In this document: positions 32,696 through 43,172 of the stretch, piece by piece
How positions within the stretch are numbered: position 1 is the stretch's first letter
Layout of the letters: each line of letters opens with the position of its first letter
NCBI GenBank assembly: GCA_029204225.1
Contig: CM055102.1
Coordinates: forward strand, 6,593,320 to 6,657,319
DNA: 64,000 nucleotides
Direction of reading: 5' to 3'
Source of the DNA: Diphasiastrum complanatum
Taxonomy: Eukaryota; Streptophyta; Lycopodiopsida; Lycopodiales; Lycopodiaceae
Translations under genes and position numbers: made by a program
Notes under the pieces: model-generated
What the model saw: only the letters and a program-made list of their open reading frames with translations
Databases searched by the model: none
Told to the model about the DNA's origin: nothing

Positions 32696-33375
32696 CTATT
32701 GAGACAGGCAGATACAGGACACGCCATACGACCATTACAGATCTGTCAATGTTGTACACTACAGGAGGTTTGAGGATGAGTTTCACTTTATTTTCATCTG
32801 TCCAGCTTACTATGAGATCAGAGGCAGATACCACTATCTCTATCGGGGACACTCCACTCACGCTTGGTTCCTTCTTTGCCTATCCAAACGCGAGATGTGT
32901 TGGTTTGATATTGCGAGAGATGTTCTCTTTGAGATCTTCTCTTCTGTCGATATGATCAGGATTTTGACCACAGCCAACCACATATTACACTTTTCTTTCA
33001 GAAAAGAGTTAGGGAGGATACTTCGGATAGTGAGATTGACATTCCAGCTCATCGACCGAAGCCTCCAGCATCTTCCTCAACCCTCAGAGTTTTGTCACCA
33101 GAGGCCACCATGTGCCTCTCACTAGATCACACAGTTTTTCTCTCTCAGTTAGTGAGTTTTATTCCTCCGCGTAGCTGGTGGATAAGCGACTGCTTTTTGT
33201 ACCCTCACCATAGTGGAGATTAAGCTTTGGTTTTATTTTCCGTTTTATTTCTGTTTAAGTTTTAGCTGATAGAAATAAGTCCGGCATGGACAATGCTCCT
33301 TTCTGATGTACTTTTTCTTTATCGTATGTGCCCCAAGGGCATATTCTATAGACATTAAAATATTCTATTCTATTT

Positions 33376-33447
<72 letters not shown>
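32696..33447 (+). mobile_element. LINE copy C, C-terminal region to (CT)n tail, flanked by (CT)n on both sides
   Basis: A 5'-truncated LINE in the same family. It begins directly after a 70-bp (CT)n tract. DEFHFIFICPAYYEIRGR (about 32770-32825) is the shared C-terminal Cys/His motif. The 3' UTR ends with the hairpin TGCCC/GGGCA (33329-33341), GACATTAAAA (33351-33360), a short TATTC stretch and (CT)n (33381-33447). It lies in intron 2 of the SDP6-type gene, antisense to it. Confidence 0.75.
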
Positions 33448-33449
<2 letters not shown>

Positions 33450-34377
33450 GCGCACCGCGCACACATACACACACACACCATCTGCAGGCACACTTTGCTA
33501 GTATATGTTAAAAAAATTAAAGAAAAACTTGAAATTCGTTCATAACATTCTGAAAGGGCACCTTCTGTACACTTTCGATCTATGGTTAGTATGGCATAGG
33601 TTGGAATTGTGACTACTTTTCTCATGCTAGATTTGCAGTACATTAAAACTTCGTCTCAATACATTTTGGAATTGAAATCTATTTTTTCCACTGATTCTAA
33701 GTTTATTAATGCTCAGTACCCTACAACCATACAGAGCTAAAAAATACTACAATTTCATACTGAAGGGCCCAGACAAAAATGTATGGAACAGCATTACGGA
33801 TCTATGCTATGGACGGCCAACAGATTTCTTGACTAAGCTATCTACGCTATCAAAAATTCCTCTCCAGAACATTAGCTGCAGCTGCTAACTGCAAATTCTC
33901 ATCTAAGATGTATTTCATCTTGATATTAGCTGCAAGCTCTTTAACCAATAGTCAGTCATGTAGACAACAGGATAAGGTGCAAGTCAGAAGCATAGAAAGA
34001 AAATTGTGGTCAGCATTCTATATTTTCTATTTGGACAAATTAAACATGGGGACTTTCTATCATCATTCCCAAAGCAGAGAGCTGTATAGACCAAGACAAC
34101 AACAAGCTGAAGAGGCAAACTCACTTTGATTATCAACCATAGTAAAAAAAACTGATATTCCTCACATCTACAAACAGACAGCTTTTAGCAAAATAATCTT
34201 CAGGGACATGTCATTATAGTTAAGAATGGTGGTTAATCAGCTGAAAGGTGTGTCAGTTCTGCAAGCTGAGATTGCGTTCTTTATAATTTGGGCTAGAGCA
34301 ACAGTCCTCAACTAACTATGGACACTATACATGATCATAGACGAGATCCAGAAGCAATATAACAACGTGAAGATTAC
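33448..34377. other. SDP6-type intron 2, end next to exon 2
   Basis: No gene or known repeat recognised between LINE copy C and the exon 2 donor. Confidence 0.55.
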
Positions 34378-35179
34378 CTTAACAGCTAAATAATCACTTA
34401 TAGCATCCAAGATGAACTGAATCTCTTCCTCCTGAGGCTCTGGATACATGGTTAACTTGGTGCTGGAATCCGTAGTGCCTGCCAAGGTCCTTCCTAGCCA
34501 GGGTAGCATAAATACAACACGGCCATCCTTGGTTTTTGGTACAATAAGGCCCATAGCATCAGCAGAATAGTAATCAGGTAGCACAATGTGAACCCCGCTG
34601 CTTGGTGTAATTATTGGTATTTTCTCATCCTTGTCTGCCATTTTTCTTTCGCTGAATCGCACCAGCGTTGACAACTACTTTTGTATGAACATCAAATTCC
34701 TTTCCTGTTAAATTATCGCGAACACGTACATTCGTCACACGGTTTGTGACTTCATCCCTTTGAACAGCAATGGCTTCAGCATGATTTAAGACTGCTGCTC
34801 CTGTTAATGCAGCTGTACATGCCAGGGAAACATTTACGCGCGAATCATCCATTTGACCATCATAATACACCACTGTTCCTTTCAAAGTCTTTCCATGAGC
34901 ACTTTCTTTTGCAAGAGTGGGAAAACTCCAAAGATTCCTTGGCCGAATGATAACGCGAAAAGTGAAGCATTTGTCTCCCTGCTACTAAATCGTAAAGTTT
35001 CAAACCTGACCAGTAATAAGGAATTTCCCACCACTCATAACATGGGGTCATGGTGGGGAGAGGATGACACAGATGAGGAGCATTTTGTATCAATCGGGCT
35101 CGCTCTTCCAGGGCATGAAACACCAGCCTCAATTGCCCATAGTCAAGCTGAAAGACAGCCTTTTCCAAGTATCTCACAC
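34378..35179 (-). pseudogene. SDP6: SDP6-type gene, exon 2, two frame breaks
   Basis: The acceptor CAG is at 35180-35182 and the donor AAG|GTAATC at 34378. It encodes the middle of the dehydrogenase: VRYLEKAVFQLDYGQLRLV, HLCHPLPTMTPCYEWWE, LYDLVAGRQMLHFSRYH, KGTVVYYDGQMDDSRVNVS, then PSSGVHIVLPDYYSADAMGL and GRVVFMLPWLGRTLAGTTDS. The frame changes at the T-run at 34922-34925 (net minus 2 relative to the family), and again at about 34645-34665. There the family's VVNA-A-G-P-F-C-D-S-I-R-K loses about ten bases plus a small insertion. Exon length is 802 bp. The phases of the flanking exons require 812 or an equivalent, which agrees with the net loss of 10. Confidence 0.8.
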
Positions 35180-35463
35180 CTGACCCCAAAACCGGCACAT
35201 AACATTCAATTCAGCCACAAATGCAAGCTTGCAATTCACTAAGCTTCAATCAACAATGTCTAAATAGCAGTCAAGCAGCTATGCTCAAGATTAATAAAAA
35301 GTTGTGCGTAAATAATATCACAGTATAATTTCACGGTGGGAACAAGGAATCAATTGATTGACGAGTGACAACGACTGATCTGAAACGACCTCTTGTTTGC
35401 AAGCTTAAGCTAAGAAAATAATTTTGTATGAGAAGATGGAGTGAGATATGGTGATGTAATTAC

Positions 35464-35821
35464 CTCCGTGGATTAATTTTGTAGAACGGGAAGATGTCCC
35501 AGCAGCAAAATCCTCCCTCTCCACCAACCCCACACGAAGGCCACGAGTGGAAGCATCCAAAGCAACACCGCAACCAGTGGCGCCACCAATAACAAGCACA
35601 TCCAGAGGATTTACGGCACTGGTACGTAGAGCAGCCTCTTGCACTGCTCTCGGAGGTATAGTCCCGTCGCCTGCAGCCAGTCGCTGCTTAAGCGCCTCCC
35701 TCCCACCTCCCTCACTCCCAAAAACAGAACTTATGTCATATGCCACACCTACTCCAACCGACCCTACAACAACAGCTGCCGCGCATCCTCGCAGCAGCCG
35801 GCCAAGCTTCATAGTCCGCAT
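35464..35821 (-). CDS. SDP6: SDP6-type gene, exon 1
   Basis: Starts at ATG 35821 (a second in-frame ATG at 35812 is possible) and ends in CGGAG with donor GTAATT. The first ~30 residues are basic then hydrophobic ([20 protein letters not shown]), fitting a mitochondrial presequence with a membrane segment. After a variable linker comes the FAD-binding Rossmann fold: [20 protein letters not shown], with G-G-x-x-G-C-G, where canonical is G-x-G-x-x-G, then [20 protein letters not shown] and IHGG, the signature of FAD glycerol-3-phosphate dehydrogenases. The codon is split after its first base (G|GT). The frame is fully open. Confidence 0.85.
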
Positions 35822-36700
35822 GACTCACACTGCAAGCTATACAGATCTTAAGGCAACCTCAGAAACCATATCTTTTCAGTTTTTCACATCCCAGCTTCTG
35901 AGTATAAAAATTTTCAGCCTGGGATGCCATTTCTTGTCAATTTTATCGCAACCGGATTCCCAGGTATGAAATTTCTCAGGTAAAACGTCACCCAGTCGAG
36001 GCGTTGGACAAAGATGAAGCACCAATTCAGCTCACCTGCGCCAACAATCTAGCGCCTACCAATGAGAACCAACCTACTCACAAAGTAGGGCTACTGAAAC
36101 TTCGAATCAACAATGATCGCATTGCTTTCTGTTACAGCGATCAAAGCAAACATGGATTGAAATGCCCGAATCATCCAGTGTAGACGATCAGAATTAGGCA
36201 GATATTATGCTCCGGATTACTAAAAGCACAAGCCAGTCAGGACTTGCACTCCAAATTATCGAATCCAGCTTTGTGGCTAGAAGTCTGAAGATTCACAACC
36301 CAAATCCTGCTCCCTCCGATCAGCTGCAGCACCAATCAATTCACAAACCGCACACTCAAATTCAAGCAGCTTCCAAGATTTCCTGGCAGGCAGGCAGGCA
36401 GGCAGGCAGGGATGGATCAAACCGCAAAGCTTTGAATTCATGCAAAGAAATCGAGGGAGATAGAGACTCTGTGAGAGAGAGAGAGAGAGAGAGTGGCGAA
36501 GCCTAGCCTTAAATCTCATGCAAAAGAAAAACAGAAAAAAAAAAAGAAAAAAAAAAAGGAAAGCGGGAGCGGGGATTGTCAGAGGACTCCCGCGGCGGCC
36601 CTCGGCGGTAGCCCCTGAGGAACTCACGTGCTGACACGTGTTTGATGAGGAGGGGGCCTGTCATGTGCTTCGCATTTGCAACCTGCACACTTCAATGCAT
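35822..36700 (-). promoter_or_regulatory. SDP6-type 5' leader and promoter region with paired G-boxes
   Basis: Upstream of ATG 35821. A (CT)n run in gene orientation (GA at about 36469-36493) and a (CCTG)5 run (about 36387-36409) look like a pyrimidine-rich plant leader. Further upstream a GC-rich block (36560-36620) is followed by two CACGTG palindromes at 36625-36630 and 36635-36640. CACGTG is the plant G-box, with ABRE core ACGTG. No TATA box was recognised and the transcription start is not determined. Confidence 0.4.
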
Positions 36701-36753
36701 TTCCCAGGGCCCCAAGGGCCAATACCCTCACTTGGCACCAGCGGCTCTCGCTC

Positions 36754-37110
36754 TCGGGAAGTATTTGCTTTGTGCTACTAAGTGATGGACGATCTCTGAG
36801 AGCTTGAAATCTTTGAACACGGAGCGAACAGTGGAGGGTAGTGGCTCTGAGGAAGTATTTGTGCTGTGCTACCGAGCGATGGATGTTCTCTGAGAGCTTG
36901 AAATCTTTGAACACGGGGCGAATGATGGAGTGTGTTGGGGAAGTATCTGTTTTGTGCTACTCAGCAATGGATGATCTCTCAGAGCTTGGAATCTTTGAAC
37001 ATGGGTGGCTTTGAGGAAGTATTTGTTTTGTTCTTGAAATCTTTGAACACAGGGTGAACAGTGGAGTCTGTGTAGCATAATTTGATCTGTGCTAGTAAGC
37101 GACAAGACCA
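36754..37110. repeat. Minisatellite, about 4 units of 60-95 bp
   Basis: Units share GGAAGTATTTG.TTTGTGCTA, TGGATGATCTCT.AGAGCTTG and AATCTTTGAACAC.GGG. Starts are near 36757, 36848, 36940 and 37013. The last two are shortened by internal deletion. It lies about 1 kb upstream of the SDP6-type ATG. Confidence 0.8.
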
Positions 37111-39057
37111 AGGGCCTATAAAAAGTTCATCAAGTTCTCCTTAAAAGGCAAATTTTAGAAGGTTGACCTATACAAGGTAAATATTTGAAAGGCATATTTT
37201 ATTTATTATTTACCTTAGAATTGAAAGGTGGATTAATAAAAGCAAGACAATTTTGCATTTGGTCTCCCTAGAAAATGGTTCAAAGCCCTCTATGTGATTT
37301 TTCGCCTTGCATGGACATTGGACAACACTATGCATTTAAGTTGGTCGGTATAGTTTTTGAAAAAGTTCTTTATTGGAGAATGGTCCTTTTAGTGACTTTT
37401 GCATTTGCAATAGTAGAATTATGGCTAGGTCACTAGGCTGAGCCATAATTGAACAAGCAAAGTGTAAATGTCATTAGAAAGACTTTTCCCAAGTGTAAAG
37501 GATTGTCTTTCCATTTTCATTATGGCTCATATATTTTATAGATATACCTTGGTCATGCCTTCGACTACAAGTATTGATTCATGCAAAATGAGGCCAAATA
37601 ACTAAATATGAGAATCATGAATATTCGTATTTAGAGAATAAAAATAAAGAATCACTTCCAAGGCTGGAACTTTTTCCAAGGAAAAACACAAAATGCCTTT
37701 AAGAGCAAATTTGGAATTGGAATTTCAACTTCCATGGATTCGTTTAAAAAAATCGTCAACGTTCCAACCATAAAAATAAAAGACTCACATCCAACCCTCA
37801 GACTTTTTCCAAAAAAAAACACAATGGCCTTAAGACCAATTTTGAAATTGGAATTTTCATGGATCCGTTTTAAAAAATCATTAAACCACTGCCCCCCCCC
37901 CCCCCCCAAAAAAAAAAAAAAAAAAAAAACCAAAAGATGTTCCTCTTCCACAACTACTTTTGATGCCTTCCCCATCTTCCAAGGCCAATTCTTCCTTATT
38001 AGAAGTGCATTTTCGTTTTAGCTTTTCAAGCAAAAAGGCGGATTGCCTAAAAAAAATCTTACACCTCAAACTAAGTAAAACCTATAGGGATGAAATTTTG
38101 TTTTGTTATAGATCTTTCACTTACTAAGAGAGTACACCTATGCCATCACAATGCCAAATTGTGGAGGGAAATGCAAGTTGACTAAATTTGAATTTAATTA
38201 TTGTCCTACTTCATTTGATCGGACATGGGCCCATTATAGGTCCCATCATCTAAGTGAACATAGCTGAATTCTCTCCTATCAAATGGAGCTGGGGCCCCCT
38301 CTTTACATGGCCCGTCTCACCCCCCAAACATGACGTTAGTAGGGCCCATGAGATCAAGGGGTTAAAGAAACCTTTAGATGTGAAGTGTGCATTCCACCTC
38401 AACCCATCTTGTAGTGACAAAATTTGCACACTTCATATGCAGCAAGTTCTTCAGGAATATGAATTCAGAGTCCACCCTCGTGCGAAAAGACAACAAAATT
38501 GTCTTCGTTGCAAGCTATATCTCCACATAGAAAGAAACAATCTCAATGGCAAATTGTTGGATCACCAAGCATGGGTTGTTAAAACATATTGGCATAATAG
38601 TCAAAACTTGTGAAAACATAACGTATGGCCCTTGGAGAGAATGACATATATTACATGCAAGAGGGGTTATGTGTGAAGAGCTCCCGATCTCATGTTGGTA
38701 TCTTTCTAACCACATTGGACGCCACCTAGAACAAAAAGAGGAAAAATCACTGGCAGTGGCCCCAACCAATGAGAAGAGAGTATTTTGGGTCTCTCCACTT
38801 ACTAGGCTCCTAAGTTAAGCCGCCCTTACTTACATATTTCAAAATTTTAGAATATATTATAGTTTCTTATCACATTTATTGAAATATTGTAGGTTTCTTG
38901 TGTTTTTTATAAAATTGGCTTGAAAAATTCTCACGATTGATTTCAAGTTTGCTCTTCACAACAATGCTATACTATTGTCCCCTTGAACTATGGACTTTCA
39001 AAATATTTGCCATGTTTAATTCAAACTTTTGAGTATCCATAGTGCTTTGCTCAATTA
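37111..39057. other. No gene; tandem pair and C/A homopolymers
   Basis: A unit of about 132 bp is duplicated (37639-37770 and 37771-37890; shared GACTTTTTCCAA, TTGGAATTGGAATTT, CATGGAT.CGTTT). A run of 16 C then 22 A lies at 37892-37929. A 119-codon frame at 38254-38613 lacks an ATG and any known motif, so it is not called as a gene. Confidence 0.55.
37892..37929. repeat. C16-A22 homopolymer pair
   Basis: Sixteen C followed by twenty-two A. Homopolymers this long are error-prone in sequencing. Confidence 0.9.
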
Positions 39058-39684
39058 TGTGAACTTCAACAATAATAACTAGTTTGCTATTTTAGTCATA
39101 TTTGTATATTTGGCAATTGAGGCCAAATTTCATATTAGACTTAGAGTTTGACTTTTCAAAGTTATATTAGTCTAAAAGCATTTGAATAAGCACTTGTAGA
39201 AAGTGTAGTACACGAGTTTGGTAGATTCAAATTTGAATGTTGGAGACATTGAATCTAGTCCACATTAATGCTAGGGTTTTTGTTATGGAGAGAAATCAAA
39301 CTCATTAATGAGTCATGAATCTGCTATATATAGCTTTACATTCATGGGAAGATATACATTCTCTCTCTCTTATCTCACTTCATGCTTATACATGAGTTCT
39401 CTTGGGTTCATCCATTCATTGGTGCACTATATTAGTGATATCTTGCAATCTTGTGTGTAGAATGCTTATTTTATGCTATTTTCGGATTCACACGTGTGAA
39501 ATACAGTAACTTAATGTTTTTGTACGGACAACAACTTCATCATATCATATGTTTGATGTTTGATCACGTTTTGCATATGAGTAGATGTTGATTTTTCTAC
39601 ATTGGCAACATTGGTAGATTGTTCTCTTTCTAACCAAAGATCAGGTTATGAATTTGGATCTTAAATGATTTGAAATTCTTCACA
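39058..39684 (+). repeat. 5' LTR of copia element 4
   Basis: Starts TGTGAACTTCAAC and ends TTCTTCACA before the primer site. It is highly similar to 48085-48157 joined with 57372-57934. It has TATATATAG near 39325 as a possible TATA box, followed by a CT-rich start (39360-39376). Confidence 0.85.
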
Positions 39685-39696
39685 TGGTATCTGAGC
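39685..39696 (+). other. Primer binding site variant, copia element 4
   Basis: TGGTATCTGAGC directly after the LTR, one base from the initiator-Met tRNA complement TGGTATCAGAGC. Confidence 0.8.
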
Positions 39697-40283
39697 TTGT
39701 GTTGCAGGTTATGAAAGGATCAGCCACATTCGTCAAGGATTTGGAGGAGATATCAATGCTAGAGCATGCTAGATTGACTTCTACTCAAAAATCAAGTTTT
39801 TTGCATATGTAGATTGGATATTTTCCTAGTCAAAACTCAATTCAGGACAATGAACTTGAGAAATTCCAATTTCACACTATACTTATTGGATTTAGCCAAT
39901 TTTTGATGCATTAGGAAGGTCTCACTTGAAGCTACAAGATTCTATATCAAGTTTTTGGCAATTGCATGTAGAAATAAACTATTCGATTTTTTGTGATTTT
40001 GTCAAAATCCTAATTTTGATTGGATCTCTATTTTGTGAGGTTACTGAACATCATTAAAATGTGTTTCAATCTTAGGATGTGGCAAGAGTCATTAGATTGA
40101 GAATAGATCATAGGTTGATCAAGATTTCTACATTCTATGTGTTAATTTGCTAGATATAAGTGCTAGAAGAGAATTGAGAGGTTCCATATCTTTGTGATTT
40201 CTTTTTTGAAAACATTTGTTGTTCTTCAGAAGAGTGCTTTGTGCATTGGAACAGGTTGAAAGAGAGAATCAGGTCATTGCAAC

Positions 40284-40785
40284 ATGGCTACATCAAATGG
40301 ATACATGTTGGACGGTAATGATAGGCTTACCTCAAGCAACTATTCATTGTGGAAGTATGCTTGCTAATGATGGAGATCTAGATCCATGGTGGATTGATAG
40401 TGGTGCAAGCTCACACATGACTTTTCACAAGGAGTACTTCACTTCTTTGTTAGCATATGGAGATGACAAGAAGGTGATCTACACGGCCAATGATGGTGAG
40501 TGTGCAATCAAAGGGATTGGCACAATTGCTATTTTTCTCTCTACAAATAGAAATATTCTTTTGAAGGATGTTTTGTTCATACCTTCCATTACCAATAACT
40601 TACTTAGTGTGAGTCATATGCTAAGTAAAGATTTCAAAGTTGAGTTTTATGGAGATGCTTGCATGATCAAAAGAAAGAATGTCTTGATTGCAAAAGGTAA
40701 AAGGCGAGGGAAGTTGTTCAAACTAGATGCTTGTGTTATTGCTAACCAAGTTGGATGTGTGGCATGTGAGCAAATACCTATTTAA
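40284..40785 (+). pseudogene. Copia gag start joined to protease (element 4)
   Basis: ATG 40284 opens a typical gag N-terminus (MATSNGYMLDGNDRLTSSNY, then SLWKY), which breaks off after about 25 codons. In another frame, protease follows at once: WWIDSGASSHMTFHKEYF (about 40390-40440), GIGTIAIFL, FIPSITNNLLSVSHML. So roughly 1 kb of gag, including any zinc knuckle, was deleted. The element would depend on capsid supplied by others. The protease itself is open to the stop at 40783. Confidence 0.8.
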
Positions 40786-41880
40786 GAGGTTTGGCATAAA
40801 AGGATGGGGCACCTCAACTTCAAGTCATTGGAGGTAATGGCTAAGAAGCAAGTTGTGATTGGTTTTCCAAGATCCTTAACTAGCATCAATCATGTTTGTG
40901 AATCTTGTGCTTTATCAAAGTCACATAGACTACTTATACTAGATCTACATCTAGATCTATAAAGCCTTTTCAAGTTGCACATTCATATTCATGGAATTAC
41001 TAAAATTAGCAATATTGGAGCTAAGATGTATGTAGCTTTCATTGATGATTTTAGTAGATTTTGTTGGATCTATCTACTAAAGAGCAAAGATGAAGTGTAT
41101 GATATCTTTGTGAAGTTCAAGAATGCAAGGGAGAACCAATTTTCTACAAGGATCAAATGCTTGAGGAGTGACAATGGTGGTGAGTATATCTCAACCAAGT
41201 TCAAGGCCTTTTGTGATGAGCATGGGAGCAAGAGAGGCTACACAACTCCAAGGACACTACAACAAAATGGAGTAGCCGAGAGAAAAAATAGAACTTTATG
41301 TGAAAGTTCCAAAGCCACGAGGTTAGGTGCTAATCTAAACCATTTTGGGATCAAGCCTTGTTGTGTGCTAACTTTCTATGCAATAGGTGGCCGAGTGCTA
41401 TATTGGATGGAAGAACACCTTTTGAGATGCTATTCAAGAGGAGGCCGAGTGTCAAATTTCTTAAAGCTTTTGTATGTACTTGCTATGTCAATATAACTCT
41501 TGATGATAGGACAAAGGACGATCCATCTTCAAGGAAAGGTATATTTGTTGGATATAGTAAGGTGAGTAAAGCCTACAAGGTTTACATTCCTACTACTAAT
41601 AAGGTAATTGCTGGTAGATATGCCATTTTTAATGAGGGAAATATTCCAAAGGTGTCTTCAAGTAATGATGTTGTGGATGGATCTAATATTCTTGATGGTG
41701 ATGACATGGATCCTACTTTAGATGGTGATGATGAAGGACCTTCATCAAGTCAAAAGCCAAGGAGAACATCAAGTCAAAGGCAAACACCTTCAAGGCTCAC
41801 ATATGATGAGAACTGTAAGCAAATTATTGGAGGTACACACTTTGCTTTCCTAACCTCTTTTGATGAACCTACTTGTGTAG
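40786..41880 (+). pseudogene. Copia integrase (element 4)
   Basis: HHCC zinc domain WHKRMGHLNFKSLE...CESCALSK (about 40790-40925), stop codons, then the core: AFIDDFSRFCWIYLLKSKDE with the first region, LRSDNGGEY (about 41163), QQNGVAERKNRTL with the E region. The frame shifts near 41330-41400 (the second frame gives PSAILDGRTPFEML, FVCTCYVNI, RKGIFVGYSKVSKAYKVYIP). After it comes the acidic linker to RT. The first core aspartate region appears changed (HIHIHGI instead of a D-x-x-G-P motif). Confidence 0.8.
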
Positions 41881-42556
41881 ATGAAGCAAGGAACAAAGAG
41901 GAGTGGATCCAAGCAATGGATCTTGAGTATCAAGCTCTTATGAAGAATGAAACATGGAGATTGGTGGATTTACCTAAGGACAAGAAAGCTATTGGATGTA
42001 AATGGATCTTCAAGGTGAGGACAAACCAAGATGGATCTATCAATAAGCATAAGGCAAGGTTGGTGGCCAAAGGATATGCTCAAGAACATGGTATTGACTA
42101 TGATGAAGCCTTTGCACCCGTGGCAAAGATGGTAAGCATTCCGGTCATCATCTCTCTTGCTACTCTTTATGGATGGAATCTATGGCAATTGGATATTACA
42201 AAAAAAAAATTTGAACGGTGGTATTGAGGAGGAAGTTTACATGGAGCATCTCGAGAGCTACATTTCACCTACAAAGCCAAATTATGTGTGTGTTCTACAA
42301 AAGAGTTTGTATGGCCCTAAGCAAGCACCAAGGAGTTGGTATGCTAAGCTTAACACTATTTTACTCTCTCAAGGCTTTGTTATGAGTGAGTATGATCATT
42401 CACTTTAATATAGGTTTGTTGGAAATGATGTTACCATTTTGCTAATCTATGTGGATGATATCATCTTGAGTGGTGGAGACAACCAAGACGTGGAGGATAT
42501 CAAGAGTGCTCTCAACAAGGAGTTTGAGGTGCATGATCTTGGTCATTTGTCTTATT
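41881..42556 (+). pseudogene. Copia reverse transcriptase (element 4)
   Basis: EEWIQAMDLEYQALMKNETW, GCKWIFKVRTNQDGSINKHK, RLVAKGYAQEHGIDYDEAF, first aspartate region QLDI followed by a one-base shift in an A-run near 42200, then EEVYMEHLESYI, YGPKQAPRSWYAK, a stop at 42406, and the catalytic LLIYVDDIILSGG (about 42440). G-L-K has become G-P-K. Inactive because of the shift and stops. Confidence 0.85.
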
Positions 42557-43172
42557 AGGAATAGAAGTGATTAGGACCCCTCAATCTACTTTCATTTGTC
42601 AAGAGAAGTATGCTTATTCTATTATAGAAAGAGTTCATATGATAGATGCAAAGTCTTTTGAGACACCTATGGAGTCAAATGTAAAGCTAACTATAAGAGG
42701 TAATGAAAGATCCTTCAAGGACATTACTCTCTATAGAAAGCTAGTTGGTTCACTTATCTATCTAACCATCACAAGACCAGATCTAAGCTATTGTGTTGGT
42801 AGATTAAGCCAATATATGCAGGATCCTAGTGAAGAGCATTGGCAGCTAGGGAAACGAGTTTTGAGATACATCATGAGAACTCGAGATTTTGGCATATTGT
42901 ATGATGGATCATCACCTAACTTGTTTGGATTTTTAGATTCAAACTTTGCTAGAGATCAAATTTATAGGAAATCCATAAGTGCTCATTGTATTTTCATAGG
43001 TGATGGAGCTATATCATGGATGTCGAAGAAACAAGCCACTATCTGATTGTCATCTAGTGAGGCTGAGTACAAAGCACTTACACATTGCACAAAGGAGATG
43101 GTATGGATCAAGAGGATGATCAAGGATGGATTTTTCAGAGAGCCCAATCAATCAGCTCAAAAGTTGGCAACC
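42557..43172 (+). pseudogene. Copia RNase H, first part (element 4)
   Basis: YSIIERVHMIDAKSFETPME, RKLVGSLIYLTITRPDLSY, LRYIMRTRDFGILYDGSSPN, then RNase H: FLDSNFARDQIYRKSISAHC, a stop near 43045, SSSEAEYKALTHCTKEMVW. It is interrupted at 43172 by the non-coding LTR element. The rest of the domain resumes at 47871 (NPIFHARSKHIEV). Confidence 0.85.

Larger units (their letters stand above)
20798..35821 (-). pseudogene. SDP6: FAD-dependent glycerol-3-phosphate dehydrogenase, mitochondrial (SDP6 type), 4 exons, C-terminus missing
   Basis: The only cellular gene recognised. The product oxidises sn-glycerol-3-phosphate to dihydroxyacetone phosphate and passes electrons to ubiquinone at the inner mitochondrial membrane. 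In Arabidopsis SDP6 is needed to use glycerol from storage oil. Four exons: 35464-35821, 34378-35179, 29686-29846, 20798-21056, all with GT..AG borders and consistent phases. Introns are 284, 4531 and 8629 bp, the last two full of retroelements. The last ~100 residues were not found below 20798, so the final exon lies outside the window or is lost. Exon 2 has two frame-breaking sites (34922-34925 and about 34645-34665), so this copy is probably a pseudogene. Assembly error in a functional gene is the alternative. Identity of the family is secure. Confidence 0.8.

Noticed and set aside
34853-35969. Plus-strand open frames over exons 1 and 2 of the SDP6-type gene
   Set aside because: They are antisense shadows of a conserved minus-strand coding sequence and carry no motif.
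36277-37111. Minus-strand frames of 80-116 codons in the SDP6-type upstream region
   Set aside because: They run through poly(T), (CT)n and the minisatellite. They reflect repeats rather than coding sequence.
38254-38613. 119-codon + strand frame
   Set aside because: It starts with GTG, has no known motif and sits in repeat-rich intergenic sequence. It is not supported as a gene.
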